Source: an uncultured bacterium
GTDB lineage: Bacteria > Verrucomicrobiota > Lentisphaeria > Victivallales > UBA1829
Direction of reading: 5' to 3'
DNA: 64,000 nucleotides
Assembly: GCA_949297765.1 (NCBI GenBank)
Contig: CASFTV010000001.1
Coordinates: forward strand, 186,001-250,000
Shown: positions 17,892-26,531 of the stretch, piece by piece
How the letters are laid out: every line of letters starts with the position of its first letter
Numbering within the stretch: the stretch's first letter is position 1
The notes under the pieces: generated by a model
What the model was told of the DNA's origin: nothing
What the model saw: only the letters and a program-made list of their open reading frames with translations
The model's database searches: none
Translations under genes and position numbers: made by a program

Positions 17892-18757
17892 GAACGGTTC
17901 TGGCGCCTCCGCTGACGAGAGTGGAATTCGAATTTCCGTTCCGTCTGGATCCTCGGACGGCGATCGTGTCGTCGATCGGCTCCTGTTTTGCCGATGCCGT
18001 GGCGGACCGGCTGTCGGCGGCGGGGATCGACTGTCTCCGGAATCCGAACGGAATCGTCTACAATCCGGTCTCGCTGGCGGATTCTCTGCTCGCGGATGGG
18101 AAAGACGACGAACTCTTTGAATTCGGAGGCGTGTGGTTTTCCTGGCTGCATCACGGATCGTTCTCCGCACGGACAGAAGAAGAACTGAAACGGACCATCG
18201 AAGAATCCCGTTCCGCCTTCCGGGAACATTTGAAACGGAGTTCCCTGCTGATTCTGACGCCGGCATCGGCGGTGGTGTTCGAACTGCCGGAGAGCGGACG
18301 GATTGTGGCGAACTGCCACAAAGTGCCGGGCGGACGGTTCCGGCGCCGTCTGCTGACCGCGGAGGAGTGCAGGTCCGCCCTGATGCGGATGACGGCGTTT
18401 ATGGCGGAATTCGCACCGGCGTGCAGAATTGTGTTTTCTCTTTCGCCGGTACGGCACAACCCGGGGGATCTGATCCTCAACGCCCGTTCCAAGGCGCTTG
18501 TGCTGACCGCGATTCACGACTGCATCGACGCATCGCCGAATGCCTGTTACTTTCCCGCATTCGAGATTCTGAACGATGAACTGCGCGATTACCGTTTTTA
18601 CAAAGAAGATCTGCTCCATCCGAACGATCTGGCGCTCTCTGTTCTTGTCCGCACGTTTGCCGCGGCCTGTTTCGGAGAGGAGGGCGCTGCGATGCTGGAG
18701 GAGGCGGAGCGGAGAGAGCGCCGGGAACGGCATATTCCCGGGGGAGGGCGGAGCTGA
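17888..18757 (+). CDS. GSCFA domain-containing protein
   Basis: 289 residues with the family-defining GSCFA at residues 31-35, preceded by SSI. Later come FSLSPVRH, YFPAFEIL and the DLLHPNDLA segment, all as in the GSCFA family (PF08885), which is related to SGNH/GDSL hydrolases. The Ser of GSC and the His of HPND would be the catalytic pair by analogy. The family is largely uncharacterised and often sits near surface-polysaccharide genes. The start overlaps recD2 by 4 bp (ATGA), and the stop shares a base with the asnB start (TGATG), so it is tightly coupled to both. No signal peptide is seen. Confidence 0.88.
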   Translation: MRTVLAPPLTRVEFEFPFRLDPRTAIVSSIGSCFADAVADRLSAAGIDCLRNPNGIVYNPVSLADSLLADGKDDELFEFGGVWFSWLHHGSFSARTEEELKRTIEESRSAFREHLKRSSLLILTPASAVVFELPESGRIVANCHKVPGGRFRRRLLTAEECRSALMRMTAFMAEFAPACRIVFSLSPVRHNPGDLILNARSKALVLTAIHDCIDASPNACYFPAFEILNDELRDYRFYKEDLLHPNDLALSVLVRTFAAACFGEEGAAMLEEAERRERRERHIPGGGRS

Positions 18758-20649
18758 TGTGCGGAATCGGAGGAGTGTTCCGGAAGGATCGGCAGCCTGT
18801 TGACCGCTCCCTGCTGGAATCCATGGCGGAAACGATGATCCTGCGCGGGCCGGATGGGAAAGGATTCTATCTGGACGGCCCGTTCGGGATGGTCCACCGC
18901 CGTCTTGCCGTGATGGATCCTTCCGGCGGCGCCCAGCCGATTGCAAACGAGGACGGGACCGTTTTCACGGTCGTCAACGGAGAGTTTTACAACTTTCCCG
19001 CTCTGCGCGCGTTCCTGGAGAACCGCGGACACCGCTTCCGGACAAATTCCGATTCCGAGTGTGCGGTTCATCTTTATGAGGAAATCGGGGAGGATTTTCC
19101 GTTCCTTCTTGATGGCATGTTTGCGCTTGCCCTGTACGATGTTCGGAAAAAGCGTCTTCTTCTTGCCCGGGACCGGGCGGGAGAAAAACCGCTCTTTCTG
19201 CTGGATACGCCGGAGCTGTTTGCGTTTGCCAGTGATCTGAATGCCCTGAAACGGATGGTTCCGTCGTCGCCGCGTTTGAATTATGCGGCTCTGACCGACT
19301 ATCTGAATCTGCTCTATACGCCCGGAAGGGAGACCGTGTATCAGGGAATGACGCGGCTGGACCCCGGTTCGCTTCTCCTCGTTTCGGAAGGGACGAAGAC
19401 GTTCCGGCGGTACGAAACGTGCAATTCATCGGAGAAAATGATTCTGGGAAAAGAAATATCGTTTCCGAAAGCGGATTTTGCTTCGTGTGTTCAGGTGGTC
19501 CGGCATCTGGTGACCGGGTCGGTCCGGGCATGTCTTGCGTCGGATGTCCCGCTGGGGATGTTTCTTTCCGGCGGGATGGATTCGACGATCCTTGCGGCGG
19601 TCGCCTCGCAGATCGAGTCGTCCGAACCGCTGCGGTGTTTCAGCATCGGATTTCCCGATCCCGCCTACGATGAAAGCCGTCAGGCAAAGCGGAATGCCGA
19701 ATGGATTCGAACCCGTGCGAAGCGTCCGGTGGAATTCCATTGCCGAACGGTTCAGCCGGAAGATTTTGCATCGCTGGAGTTTCTGCTTTCCCGATGCGGG
19801 GAGCCGTACGGGGATTCGTCCATCCTGCCGACCTATCTGCTGTGCCGCTTCGCGCGGGAGAGCGTGACCGTCGCTCTCAGCGGGGACGGCGCCGATGAGC
19901 TTTTCGGCGGATACGAACGGTATCTGGTGATGCGGAAGCTGCGGATGCTGGACTGGATCCCGGAAGGGGTGCGCCGTCCGGTGTTCAATCTGGCCGCGGC
20001 GGTGTTTTCGGGAGCGGGAGGGGATCGGACTCGGTCTTCGCGTCTTCGTCGTCTTCTGCTTGCCGCCGGACGGAATCCGGAGAACCGGTATCGTTCCCTG
20101 ATCTCCTGTTTTTCGCCGGATGAACTGCGGAAGCTCTGTCATTTTGCAATTCCGGAGGAGAAGCCGGAGGTGTTTGAACGGTATTTTGATCCGAGTCTGC
20201 CGGAACCGGCCCCGATGTTCGATTTCCATGTGTATCTGCCGAACGACATTCTGCGCAAGACGGATACGGCTTCGATGGCGGTTTCGCTGGAGGTTCGTGC
20301 GCCCTATCTGGATCACCATCTGATCGCTCTGGCGCAGTCGCTGCCGATTTCGTACAAGATGCGGGGAATGCGCCGGAAAATCGTGCTGGCGGAGGCGTTC
20401 CGGGAGTGGATTCCGCCGGAACTGCTCCGCAATCGGAAACGGGGATTCGGAATACCGCTGGCATCCTGGTTCCGCGGTCCGTGGAGGGAGGCGGTCCGGA
20501 GCCGTCTTCTGGACGGGAGGCAATGCCGTGCGCTGTTTGTCCGGAGCGAGGTGGAGCGTCTGCTTTCCGAGCATCTTTCCGGACGGGCGGATCACAGCAA
20601 AAAACTCTATGCTCTTCTTACGGTGGAACTGGGGCTTTCGAATGAATGA
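18757..20649 (+). CDS. asnB: Glutamine-hydrolysing asparagine synthetase family protein
   Basis: 630 residues. MCGIGGVF places the glutaminase Cys2 at the N terminus. RGPDG and the NGEFYN motif complete the class-II amidotransferase domain (about 1-200). The synthetase domain has the PP-loop FLSGGMDSTIL (about 268-278) and a later GDGADELFGGYERY. It makes asparagine from aspartate and glutamine, but paralogues of this length also amidate other carboxylates, for example in surface glycans. The adjacent GSCFA gene makes the latter possible. Its last 43 bases overlap the convergent AraC-family gene. Confidence 0.9.
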   Translation: MCGIGGVFRKDRQPVDRSLLESMAETMILRGPDGKGFYLDGPFGMVHRRLAVMDPSGGAQPIANEDGTVFTVVNGEFYNFPALRAFLENRGHRFRTNSDSECAVHLYEEIGEDFPFLLDGMFALALYDVRKKRLLLARDRAGEKPLFLLDTPELFAFASDLNALKRMVPSSPRLNYAALTDYLNLLYTPGRETVYQGMTRLDPGSLLLVSEGTKTFRRYETCNSSEKMILGKEISFPKADFASCVQVVRHLVTGSVRACLASDVPLGMFLSGGMDSTILAAVASQIESSEPLRCFSIGFPDPAYDESRQAKRNAEWIRTRAKRPVEFHCRTVQPEDFASLEFLLSRCGEPYGDSSILPTYLLCRFARESVTVALSGDGADELFGGYERYLVMRKLRMLDWIPEGVRRPVFNLAAAVFSGAGGDRTRSSRLRRLLLAAGRNPENRYRSLISCFSPDELRKLCHFAIPEEKPEVFERYFDPSLPEPAPMFDFHVYLPNDILRKTDTASMAVSLEVRAPYLDHHLIALAQSLPISYKMRGMRRKIVLAEAFREWIPPELLRNRKRGFGIPLASWFRGPWREAVRSRLLDGRQCRALFVRSEVERLLSEHLSGRADHSKKLYALLTVELGLSNE

Positions 20650-21434
20650 TCCCGGTCCCGGACGAGAAATTCCTTCCGATATTTCTTGGGAGCGATCCCG
20701 TAATATTTTTTAAAGAAGTGGGAGAAGTAGAACATGTCGCTGAATCCGACTTCGGCGGCGATGGTTCCGATCTGTTCGTCGGAGTGGGCAAGCCGGTTCG
20801 CCGCCTGCGCCAGTCGGCGCTGAAGAAGGTACTGCTGCGGAGAGTTCCCGGTGAATTTCCGGAAGATTCTCCGGAAGTGGGGAAGGGAGATATTTAAATG
20901 TTCCGCCTCTTTCTGAAAATCCCATTCCATGCCCGGATTTGCGCAGATGCTCTTGACGATCTCCCGGAGCTGCGCCGCCTGATAGATGAAGGGAACCGTT
21001 TCGGACTGCTGGCGCAGCTGGAGCAGAAGATTCTCCAGCAGATTGACGGCTTCCGGATAACGTCCCCGCTCCCGGAGACGGAGCAGTTCCTTCAGCGTTT
21101 CGGAAAACTGATGTTCCCGCGTGATGGTGATCGGCTGGGGCGGCAGCGTGAGCAGTCCGTGTTCCAGATACTCCGCGACACGCGGCCCGGTGAAGCAGAA
21201 ATAGGTGAAATCATGCCGTTCCCGACTGTCGAGTTCATACTCAAAGAAGGCGCCGGGATGGGTGATGAAGCAGACCGGTCCGGAGAATCGGTATTCGCGT
21301 CCGCGGTTGATGCGGATGCGGATCGAGCCGGAGGCATTGTACTGAATCCCGTAATAGAGCGGGGTATGGGCGCGGAGATGACCGAACGGGATGATTCCCG
21401 CCGCCGGAAAGGAAAGTCCGTTGAAAAAATCCAT
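20607..21434 (-). CDS. AraC-family transcriptional regulator
   Basis: 275 residues; GGAG lies 9 bases before the ATG at 21434. The N-terminal domain (about 1-165) has the cupin-like sensing layout (GHLRAHTPLYYGIQY, FITHPGAFFEYEL). The C-terminal domain has two helix-turn-helix units, with PHFRRIFRKFTGNSPQQYL and IAAEVGFSDMFYFSHFFKKYYG. It is divergent from the GH-A hydrolase/manA/esterase cassette across 110 bases and is the obvious candidate activator of it. Its 3' end overlaps asnB by 43 bases. Confidence 0.92.
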   Translation of the reverse strand: MDFFNGLSFPAAGIIPFGHLRAHTPLYYGIQYNASGSIRIRINRGREYRFSGPVCFITHPGAFFEYELDSRERHDFTYFCFTGPRVAEYLEHGLLTLPPQPITITREHQFSETLKELLRLRERGRYPEAVNLLENLLLQLRQQSETVPFIYQAAQLREIVKSICANPGMEWDFQKEAEHLNISLPHFRRIFRKFTGNSPQQYLLQRRLAQAANRLAHSDEQIGTIAAEVGFSDMFYFSHFFKKYYGIAPKKYRKEFLVRDRDHSFESPSSTVRRA

Positions 21435-21498
21435 TCAGAATGCTCCGAAAATACAAAAAGAGGTTTTTTTTATCCATGTTTATTTTTGATTCATCGTA

Positions 21499-21504
21499 TA
21501 TAAT
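21499..21504 (+). promoter_or_regulatory. Consensus -10 box of the GH-manA-esterase cassette
   Basis: A perfect TATAAT lies 40 bases before the hydrolase ATG. No good -35 hexamer exists 16-18 bases upstream (the sequence there is about ATGTTT). This fits a promoter that needs an activator, plausibly the divergent AraC protein. The cassette's ribosome site AAGGAG follows at about 21529. Confidence 0.5.
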
Positions 21505-21544
21505 ATAAAAGAAAGATTCGAAAAAAGCAAGGAGAGGAACAGAA

Positions 21545-23443
21545 ATGCTGGAAAACGGGACCATGACTCTCGGAGTCAATTACTGGGCAAGCCATGCGGC
21601 AACGCAGATGTGGAGCAGATGGGATGCGGAAGAAATAGAAAAAGATTTCAAACTTCTTGCGGAACATGGAGTGAGCATTCTCCGGGTGTTTCCGACGTGG
21701 AACGACTTCCAGCCGATCTGCGCAATCCACCATGCCGGCCGGGCGGAGATGGATTCGTATGAAACACGCATGTTTGAAACGGAGGAGCATTGTCCCGACA
21801 CTCCGGCCGGTTACGCCGGTGTGGACGAGCGGATGATGGAACGCTTTGAGCTGTTCTGCAATCTTGCGGAGAAATACGGATTCAAACTGATTGTGTGTGT
21901 GCTGACCGGTCACATGACGTCGCGCCTGTTCATTCCCCGGGCGCTGGAGCGGCTCAACCTTTACAGTGATCCGATTGCACTGAAATGGGAGGCGCGCTAT
22001 ATTGATTATTTCGTCCGCCGGATGAAGCACCATCCGGCAATCTGGGCGTGGGAGTCCGGGAATGAAACCAATTGCCTCGGGAAAATTCAGAATCATGAAC
22101 AGGCGGAAGTGTGGCTGCGCTATATTCATTCAGTGTTCCGTCTGGCGGACTCGTCCCGTCCGGTGATCGGGATTTGCGGATTGAGCATCACGGCGGCGGA
22201 GTCCCCGTGGGTGAGCCGGATCAATGCGGATCTTTCCGATTATGTGACGGTCCATCCGTACAACATGTGGAGCAAGGCGGGAATCGAAGAGTTCAACGGC
22301 ATCCGCAACCTGTTCTACTGCGCGGCGCAGTGTTCGGCGCTCGAACAGATTTCCGGCGCACCGGCGTTTGTGGAGGAGACCGGTCTCTGGCGGCCGATGG
22401 CGGTTTCGCTGGAGGGACTGGCCGCCTATCAGCGCGGGCTGCTCTGGAATCTCTGGTCTGCGAACTGCCGGGCGATGCTCTGGTGGTGCGCGTTCGATCA
22501 GGAACTGTTCGACACGGCGCCCTATGACTGGGCGTGGCCGGGACTCGAACACGGACTTTTCCGTTCCGACCGTACTCCTCAGCCGGGAGCGAAGGTGATT
22601 GCCGGATTTGGGAAATTTGTCCGTTCCATGGAGTTCGGCGCGCTGCCCCCGGCGAAGACGGATCTTCTGATTCTCGCCGCGGATCACGATCTGGTGCACA
22701 GTTCCTACATTCTGGCGCGTCAGGCCGGCCTGATTCCCGCCTACCAGTCGCCGGAGGATCCTCTGCGCGATTCGCCGGTCTACCTTCTGCCTTCGGCGAA
22801 GGCGCGCGGACTGCTGACAACCCGTCGCTGGGAGGCTCTGCTCGAAAAAATCCGCGCGGGAGCGACTCTGCTTCTGGTCTGGAACGACACCTATCTGAGC
22901 CATCTGAACGAGGTCTGCGGCGCCGAGGTCGTTTTCCGGCGCGAACGATCCGGAACGGAACAGTATGCCTTCGACGGATTCTCTCTGACGCTTCCCCGTC
23001 CGGTTCAGGTTGTCTTCCGCTCGCGCGGCGCGGAGGTTCTGGCGCACGATTCGGAGGGCAATCCCTGCTTTTTCCGCAACCGCTACGGGAAAGGAACGGT
23101 CTATACGCTCGGATTCCCGCTGGAGCATCTGCTTTACACCACCGCGGGTCTGTACGGAAGCGACGCATGGAAAATCTATGCGGAAGTCTGTCCCAAAGAG
23201 CTTCCGCTTTCCGTGGAGTCTCCTTTTGTGACACAGTCGCTTCACGAATTCGGCGACGGGCGCGCGGCTCTTCTCCTGGTCAACAACGGAATGGATGCCT
23301 TCACCGGAAAGGCGGAATTCCGGAAGGGATGGACCTTCCTTTCCGCCCATACCGATTCTCCGAAAGCGGCCTCCTATGAAAACGGAATTCTCTCGCTGGA
23401 CGGAAATGCGGGAATCCTGCTGATGGCGGAAAAGGAGAAATAA
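21545..23443 (+). CDS. Clan GH-A glycoside hydrolase (GH5-like) with C-terminal beta-galactosidase-type domains
   Basis: 632 residues, no signal peptide, so apparently cytoplasmic. Residues about 10-350 form a GH-A TIM barrel. GVNYWASH and LRVFPTWNDF are near the start, the acid/base Glu sits in WESGNE near residue 174, and the putative nucleophile Glu in FVEETG near 277. The second half has a flavodoxin/glutaminase-like fold (LIPAYQSPED, AGATLLLVWND) and a beta domain ending in GNAGILLMAEK, as in trimeric beta-galactosidase-type enzymes. Family and substrate cannot be fixed by eye. The adjacent manA makes a mannose-containing oligosaccharide an attractive guess. First gene of a three-gene cassette facing an AraC regulator. 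Confidence 0.8.
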   Translation: MLENGTMTLGVNYWASHAATQMWSRWDAEEIEKDFKLLAEHGVSILRVFPTWNDFQPICAIHHAGRAEMDSYETRMFETEEHCPDTPAGYAGVDERMMERFELFCNLAEKYGFKLIVCVLTGHMTSRLFIPRALERLNLYSDPIALKWEARYIDYFVRRMKHHPAIWAWESGNETNCLGKIQNHEQAEVWLRYIHSVFRLADSSRPVIGICGLSITAAESPWVSRINADLSDYVTVHPYNMWSKAGIEEFNGIRNLFYCAAQCSALEQISGAPAFVEETGLWRPMAVSLEGLAAYQRGLLWNLWSANCRAMLWWCAFDQELFDTAPYDWAWPGLEHGLFRSDRTPQPGAKVIAGFGKFVRSMEFGALPPAKTDLLILAADHDLVHSSYILARQAGLIPAYQSPEDPLRDSPVYLLPSAKARGLLTTRRWEALLEKIRAGATLLLVWNDTYLSHLNEVCGAEVVFRRERSGTEQYAFDGFSLTLPRPVQVVFRSRGAEVLAHDSEGNPCFFRNRYGKGTVYTLGFPLEHLLYTTAGLYGSDAWKIYAEVCPKELPLSVESPFVTQSLHEFGDGRAALLLVNNGMDAFTGKAEFRKGWTFLSAHTDSPKAASYENGILSLDGNAGILLMAEKEK

Positions 23444-23444
23444 G

Positions 23445-24509
23445 ATGCTGAACGTGTTGAAATTTCTTCCGAACCGGGTTCTCCGTCTGTATCGCGGAGG
23501 CAGCGGAATTGATCGGCTGTGCGGGAATCCGAATCCGGAGGATACGCGTTTCCCGGAAAACTGGATCGCCTCCTGCATTGAGGGCAACGGACGCGCCTAT
23601 CACTCCCCCGGACATGGAATCAGCAAGCTGGAATACAACGGAGCCGTTCATTTGTTTCCGGAATTTCTGCATGAACATGCGGAGGAGATTCTGGGCGCAT
23701 CGCATCTTGCGGCGTACGGGGAGAATCCGGCTGTGCTGGTCAAACTCCTGGACTCCGCCGAACAGCTTCCGATGCAGGTTCACCCGACCCGGGAGGATGC
23801 CGGAAAATATTTCAATGTCGGGTATGGGAAAACGGAGGCGTGGGCGGTCCTTTCCACCCGGGAAATCAACGGCGAAAAGCCTTATCTTCTGGTCGGATTC
23901 AATGAGAAACTGGAGAAAGAGAGTTTTATCCGGGAGTCGCTGGCGGGAAAATATGAAACCGGGCTGGGGATGCTGAACCGGATCTCTGTCGAACCCGGAG
24001 ACGTGATCGTGATTCGCGGAGGGCTTCCCCATGCGATCGGTCCCGGTGTGACGATGGTCGAAATCATGGAACCGAGCGATCTTGTCATCGTTCCGGAAAT
24101 CAACTGCTGCGGCCTGCAGTTGAATGAAGCGCAGCGGTTTGCCGGGATCGCTCCGGCGGACGCCATGCGTCTGTTTGATTTCACTCCGCGGACCGAATCC
24201 GAGGTCCGGGCCTTCTGCACACCGGAACCGCGGATCGTTGAACAGAGGGAGAACGGAATCCTGAAAACGCTGATTCCTTATGAATCCTGTGGATATTTTG
24301 CGCTTCAGGAACTTTCTTTCCGGAAGGAGTGGACGATGGAGTTCCCGGAAGAGCATACATTCCGGATCGGGGTCGTCTGCGAGGGAGAAGCCTCGGTCAA
24401 CGGACTGCCGCTGAAGCGGGGTGAGAACTTTCTGATTCCGCACTGTCTGGATTCCGTCAAAATAGTTGGCGGCGGACGGATTCTGCTTGTTCTTCCTCCC
24501 GCGCCCTGA
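23445..24509 (+). CDS. manA: Class I mannose-6-phosphate isomerase
   Basis: 354 residues in the cupin fold of type I phosphomannose isomerases. Zinc ligands are in QVHPTRED (Gln111, His113), GKTEAW (Glu131) and GLPHAIG (His about 183). It interconverts mannose-6-phosphate and fructose-6-phosphate and so feeds mannose into glycolysis, or the reverse for GDP-mannose synthesis. The ATG starts one base after the stop of the upstream glycoside hydrolase, so the two are translationally coupled. This supports release of mannose by the hydrolase. Confidence 0.92.
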   Translation: MLNVLKFLPNRVLRLYRGGSGIDRLCGNPNPEDTRFPENWIASCIEGNGRAYHSPGHGISKLEYNGAVHLFPEFLHEHAEEILGASHLAAYGENPAVLVKLLDSAEQLPMQVHPTREDAGKYFNVGYGKTEAWAVLSTREINGEKPYLLVGFNEKLEKESFIRESLAGKYETGLGMLNRISVEPGDVIVIRGGLPHAIGPGVTMVEIMEPSDLVIVPEINCCGLQLNEAQRFAGIAPADAMRLFDFTPRTESEVRAFCTPEPRIVEQRENGILKTLIPYESCGYFALQELSFRKEWTMEFPEEHTFRIGVVCEGEASVNGLPLKRGENFLIPHCLDSVKIVGGGRILLVLPPAP

Positions 24510-24519
24510 CCGGTCTTCC

Positions 24520-24573
24520 GCAAATCCGGATCGGGGGATGGGGTTTTTTGAAAAAAATCCTGATCCGGATTGC
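24520..24573. repeat. Nested inverted repeat between manA and the esterase gene
   Basis: GCAAATCCGGATC (24520-24532) pairs with GATCCGGATTGC (24562-24573) with one bulged A. The intervening segment has its own GGTTTTTT / AAAAAATCC self-complementarity (about 24542-24560). It could be a processing or attenuation hairpin after manA, but there is no T run on the 3' side of the outer stem. Seen directly; role unknown. Confidence 0.5.
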
Positions 24574-24637
24574 AATCTGTTTCCGGAAGCGGTATATTCC
24601 CGGATCAGGTGTGAAACAACGGAGAGGCCGATTCAGC

Positions 24638-25408
24638 ATGAATGTGATCAATCATCTGTCTTACAACAAAGAACATGGATTCCGGGGGCTCGGAGATCTC
24701 TACCTGCCGGAAAATCCCGGACCCGCGACAAAAGCGGCTCTGTTGATTCACGGCGGCGGATGGTCCGCTCTGGATAAAAGCAGTTTTGCCGGAGTGGCGC
24801 TTTATCTCTGTCAGGATCTCGGCATGGCGGTGTACAACATCAACTACCGTCTCTGCGGACAGGTGCCGTGGCCCGCGTGCGGCGACGACTGCCTGGAAGC
24901 CGGAAAGTTCTTCCTGAATGCCGCCATTCCTGAATTTCAGGGGTTCGACCGGAGGTGCATTCTGATTGTCGGAGCTTCCGCCGGCGGTCATCTGGCGCTG
25001 ATGACAGGTCTTCGTCTTCCGCCGGAGCGTGTGGCAGGGATTGTCTCCATTTCGGGCATTGCGGACGTCCGTGCGGATTATGCCGCGTCCCCCGACCGCT
25101 ACGAATATCTGCTCGGCCATTCTCCGACGGAAGAGGATCTGAAGGAAATTTCTCCGGCAACCTATCTTTCCAGAAATTCTCCCCCGATCCTCTGTACGCA
25201 CGATTATCACGACAATGTCGTCCCGATTGAATCCGCGAAAAAATTCCTGGAGGCGGCGCGTGCCGAAGGCCTTTCCGCAGAGGAGTTCTTCTACACAATG
25301 GAGGAGAGCGGCTATTCCCACCGCATCTGGATTCCGGACAGCACTCCGCACAAACTCTATCCCTGCCTGGAGGAACGTCTTGCCGCGTTCATCCGCCGCG
25401 TGATGTGA
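24638..25408 (+). CDS. Alpha/beta hydrolase (esterase/lipase, HSL/BD-FAE-like)
   Basis: 256 residues from the ATG at 24638 (GGAGAGG about 9-10 bases upstream); the frame is open 90 bases further upstream but runs through the inverted repeat. The oxyanion motif HGGGW is at 38-42 and the nucleophile Ser114 in GASAGGH. The acid Asp lies near 189-192 (HDYHDNVVP) and His228 in GYSHRIW. Such enzymes often remove acetyl or feruloyl groups from polysaccharide fragments. No signal peptide. Its position after the GH-A hydrolase and manA suggests de-esterification of imported oligosaccharides. It ends 7 bases from the convergent alcohol dehydrogenase gene. Confidence 0.88.
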   Translation: MNVINHLSYNKEHGFRGLGDLYLPENPGPATKAALLIHGGGWSALDKSSFAGVALYLCQDLGMAVYNINYRLCGQVPWPACGDDCLEAGKFFLNAAIPEFQGFDRRCILIVGASAGGHLALMTGLRLPPERVAGIVSISGIADVRADYAASPDRYEYLLGHSPTEEDLKEISPATYLSRNSPPILCTHDYHDNVVPIESAKKFLEAARAEGLSAEEFFYTMEESGYSHRIWIPDSTPHKLYPCLEERLAAFIRRVM

Positions 25409-25415
25409 ATCTGTT

Positions 25416-26531
25416 TCAGAGAAGCTGTTCGAGAATTTCCGCAACATCGGAATCCGCCATCGGACGCGGATTCTGCTTCATGCTCGCGCTGCGGCAGTTC
25501 CGGAGGATGAAATCGAAATGCTCCTTTCCGAAGCGGTATGCCTGCAGATTTTCTTCGATTCCGAGTTTCCGGAGCAGCGTTTCCGCCGCGGAGAGGAAGG
25601 CTTCCGCATCCGGTTTCATGGAGCAGGCTCCGGCAAGCTCTCCGTAAAGATTACCGCAGACCGGCGCGTTGAAACGCATGACCGGAAGCATCAGAATAGC
25701 GCAGGCAAGCCCGTGCGGAACTCCGAGCAGCGATCCGACCGGGTGAGCGATTCCATGGACGGCTCCGAGTCCGGTCTGGGCAAGTGCCAGTCCGGCCAGC
25801 ATGGAGCCTTCCGCCATGTCCGTCCGAAAGCGAAGGTTGTCCGGTTCCCGGAATGCGTGTTCCAGAGAACGGAGAATCTTGCGGACCGCTTCTGCCGAAA
25901 GTGCGCGGGTGAGGGCGGAGGCTCGCGGACTGGTATAGGATTCAAACGCCTGTACGAAGGCGTCCAGCCCGCTTGCCGCGGTCAGGGCGGGAGGTGAGGT
26001 CAGGGTCAGTTCCGGATCGACAAGCGCCAGATCCGCCGTCATGGAGGGATGGCGGAGCGACTGTTTGATTTTTGTTTCCGGATCGGTGAGCACCGCATTG
26101 GATGTTGATTCCGCGCCGGTTCCGGCGGTTGTCGGAGCGGCGGCAAAGAAGAGTCCTTTGCCCGGAATCGTTTTTTCTCCGCGGAAGTATTCCGAGACGA
26201 AGCCTTCCCGGGGGATCAGGGCTGCGGCCGCCTTGGCGGCGTCGATGACACTGCCTCCGCCGATTGCGACAACGGCGCCGACCTTCCGTTCCCTTCCGAG
26301 CGCGATCAGTTCATCCACACAGTTGAGGGGCGGTTCCGGGGGGACATCGCGATAGATTGCTGCGGTTGCCGCTTCCAGACGTTTCAGAATTGTCCGGGCG
26401 CTCTCCGACTCGGACGCCCGCTTCCCCGCGACGATCAGGAGCCGGCTTCCCTCCGGAAGCACCTCCGCCAGTTTCTGCACGCATCCGGAACCGAACAGCA
26501 GTTTTCGCGGGAAAAGATAACTTGCATTCAT
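25416..26531 (-). CDS. Iron-containing alcohol dehydrogenase
   Basis: 371 residues of the Fe-ADH family. The NAD-binding GGGSVIDAAKA lies near residue 96. PTTAGTGAE precedes a metal site made up of an Asp near 193 (SGLDAFVQAFE) and the His residues of AVHGIAHPVG and VPHGLA. Substrates of the family range from ethanol and butanol to propanediol and lactaldehyde; the exact one cannot be inferred. It overlaps rnc by 4 bp (ATGA), so it is expressed from the rnc transcript, an arrangement without an obvious functional meaning. Confidence 0.92.
   Translation of the reverse strand: MNASYLFPRKLLFGSGCVQKLAEVLPEGSRLLIVAGKRASESESARTILKRLEAATAAIYRDVPPEPPLNCVDELIALGRERKVGAVVAIGGGSVIDAAKAAAALIPREGFVSEYFRGEKTIPGKGLFFAAAPTTAGTGAESTSNAVLTDPETKIKQSLRHPSMTADLALVDPELTLTSPPALTAASGLDAFVQAFESYTSPRASALTRALSAEAVRKILRSLEHAFREPDNLRFRTDMAEGSMLAGLALAQTGLGAVHGIAHPVGSLLGVPHGLACAILMLPVMRFNAPVCGNLYGELAGACSMKPDAEAFLSAAETLLRKLGIEENLQAYRFGKEHFDFILRNCRSASMKQNPRPMADSDVAEILEQLL

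Noticed and set aside
15645-18266. 873-residue open frame on the minus strand
   Set aside because: Opposite recD2 and the GSCFA gene. Arg/His-rich without any motif; a shadow frame.
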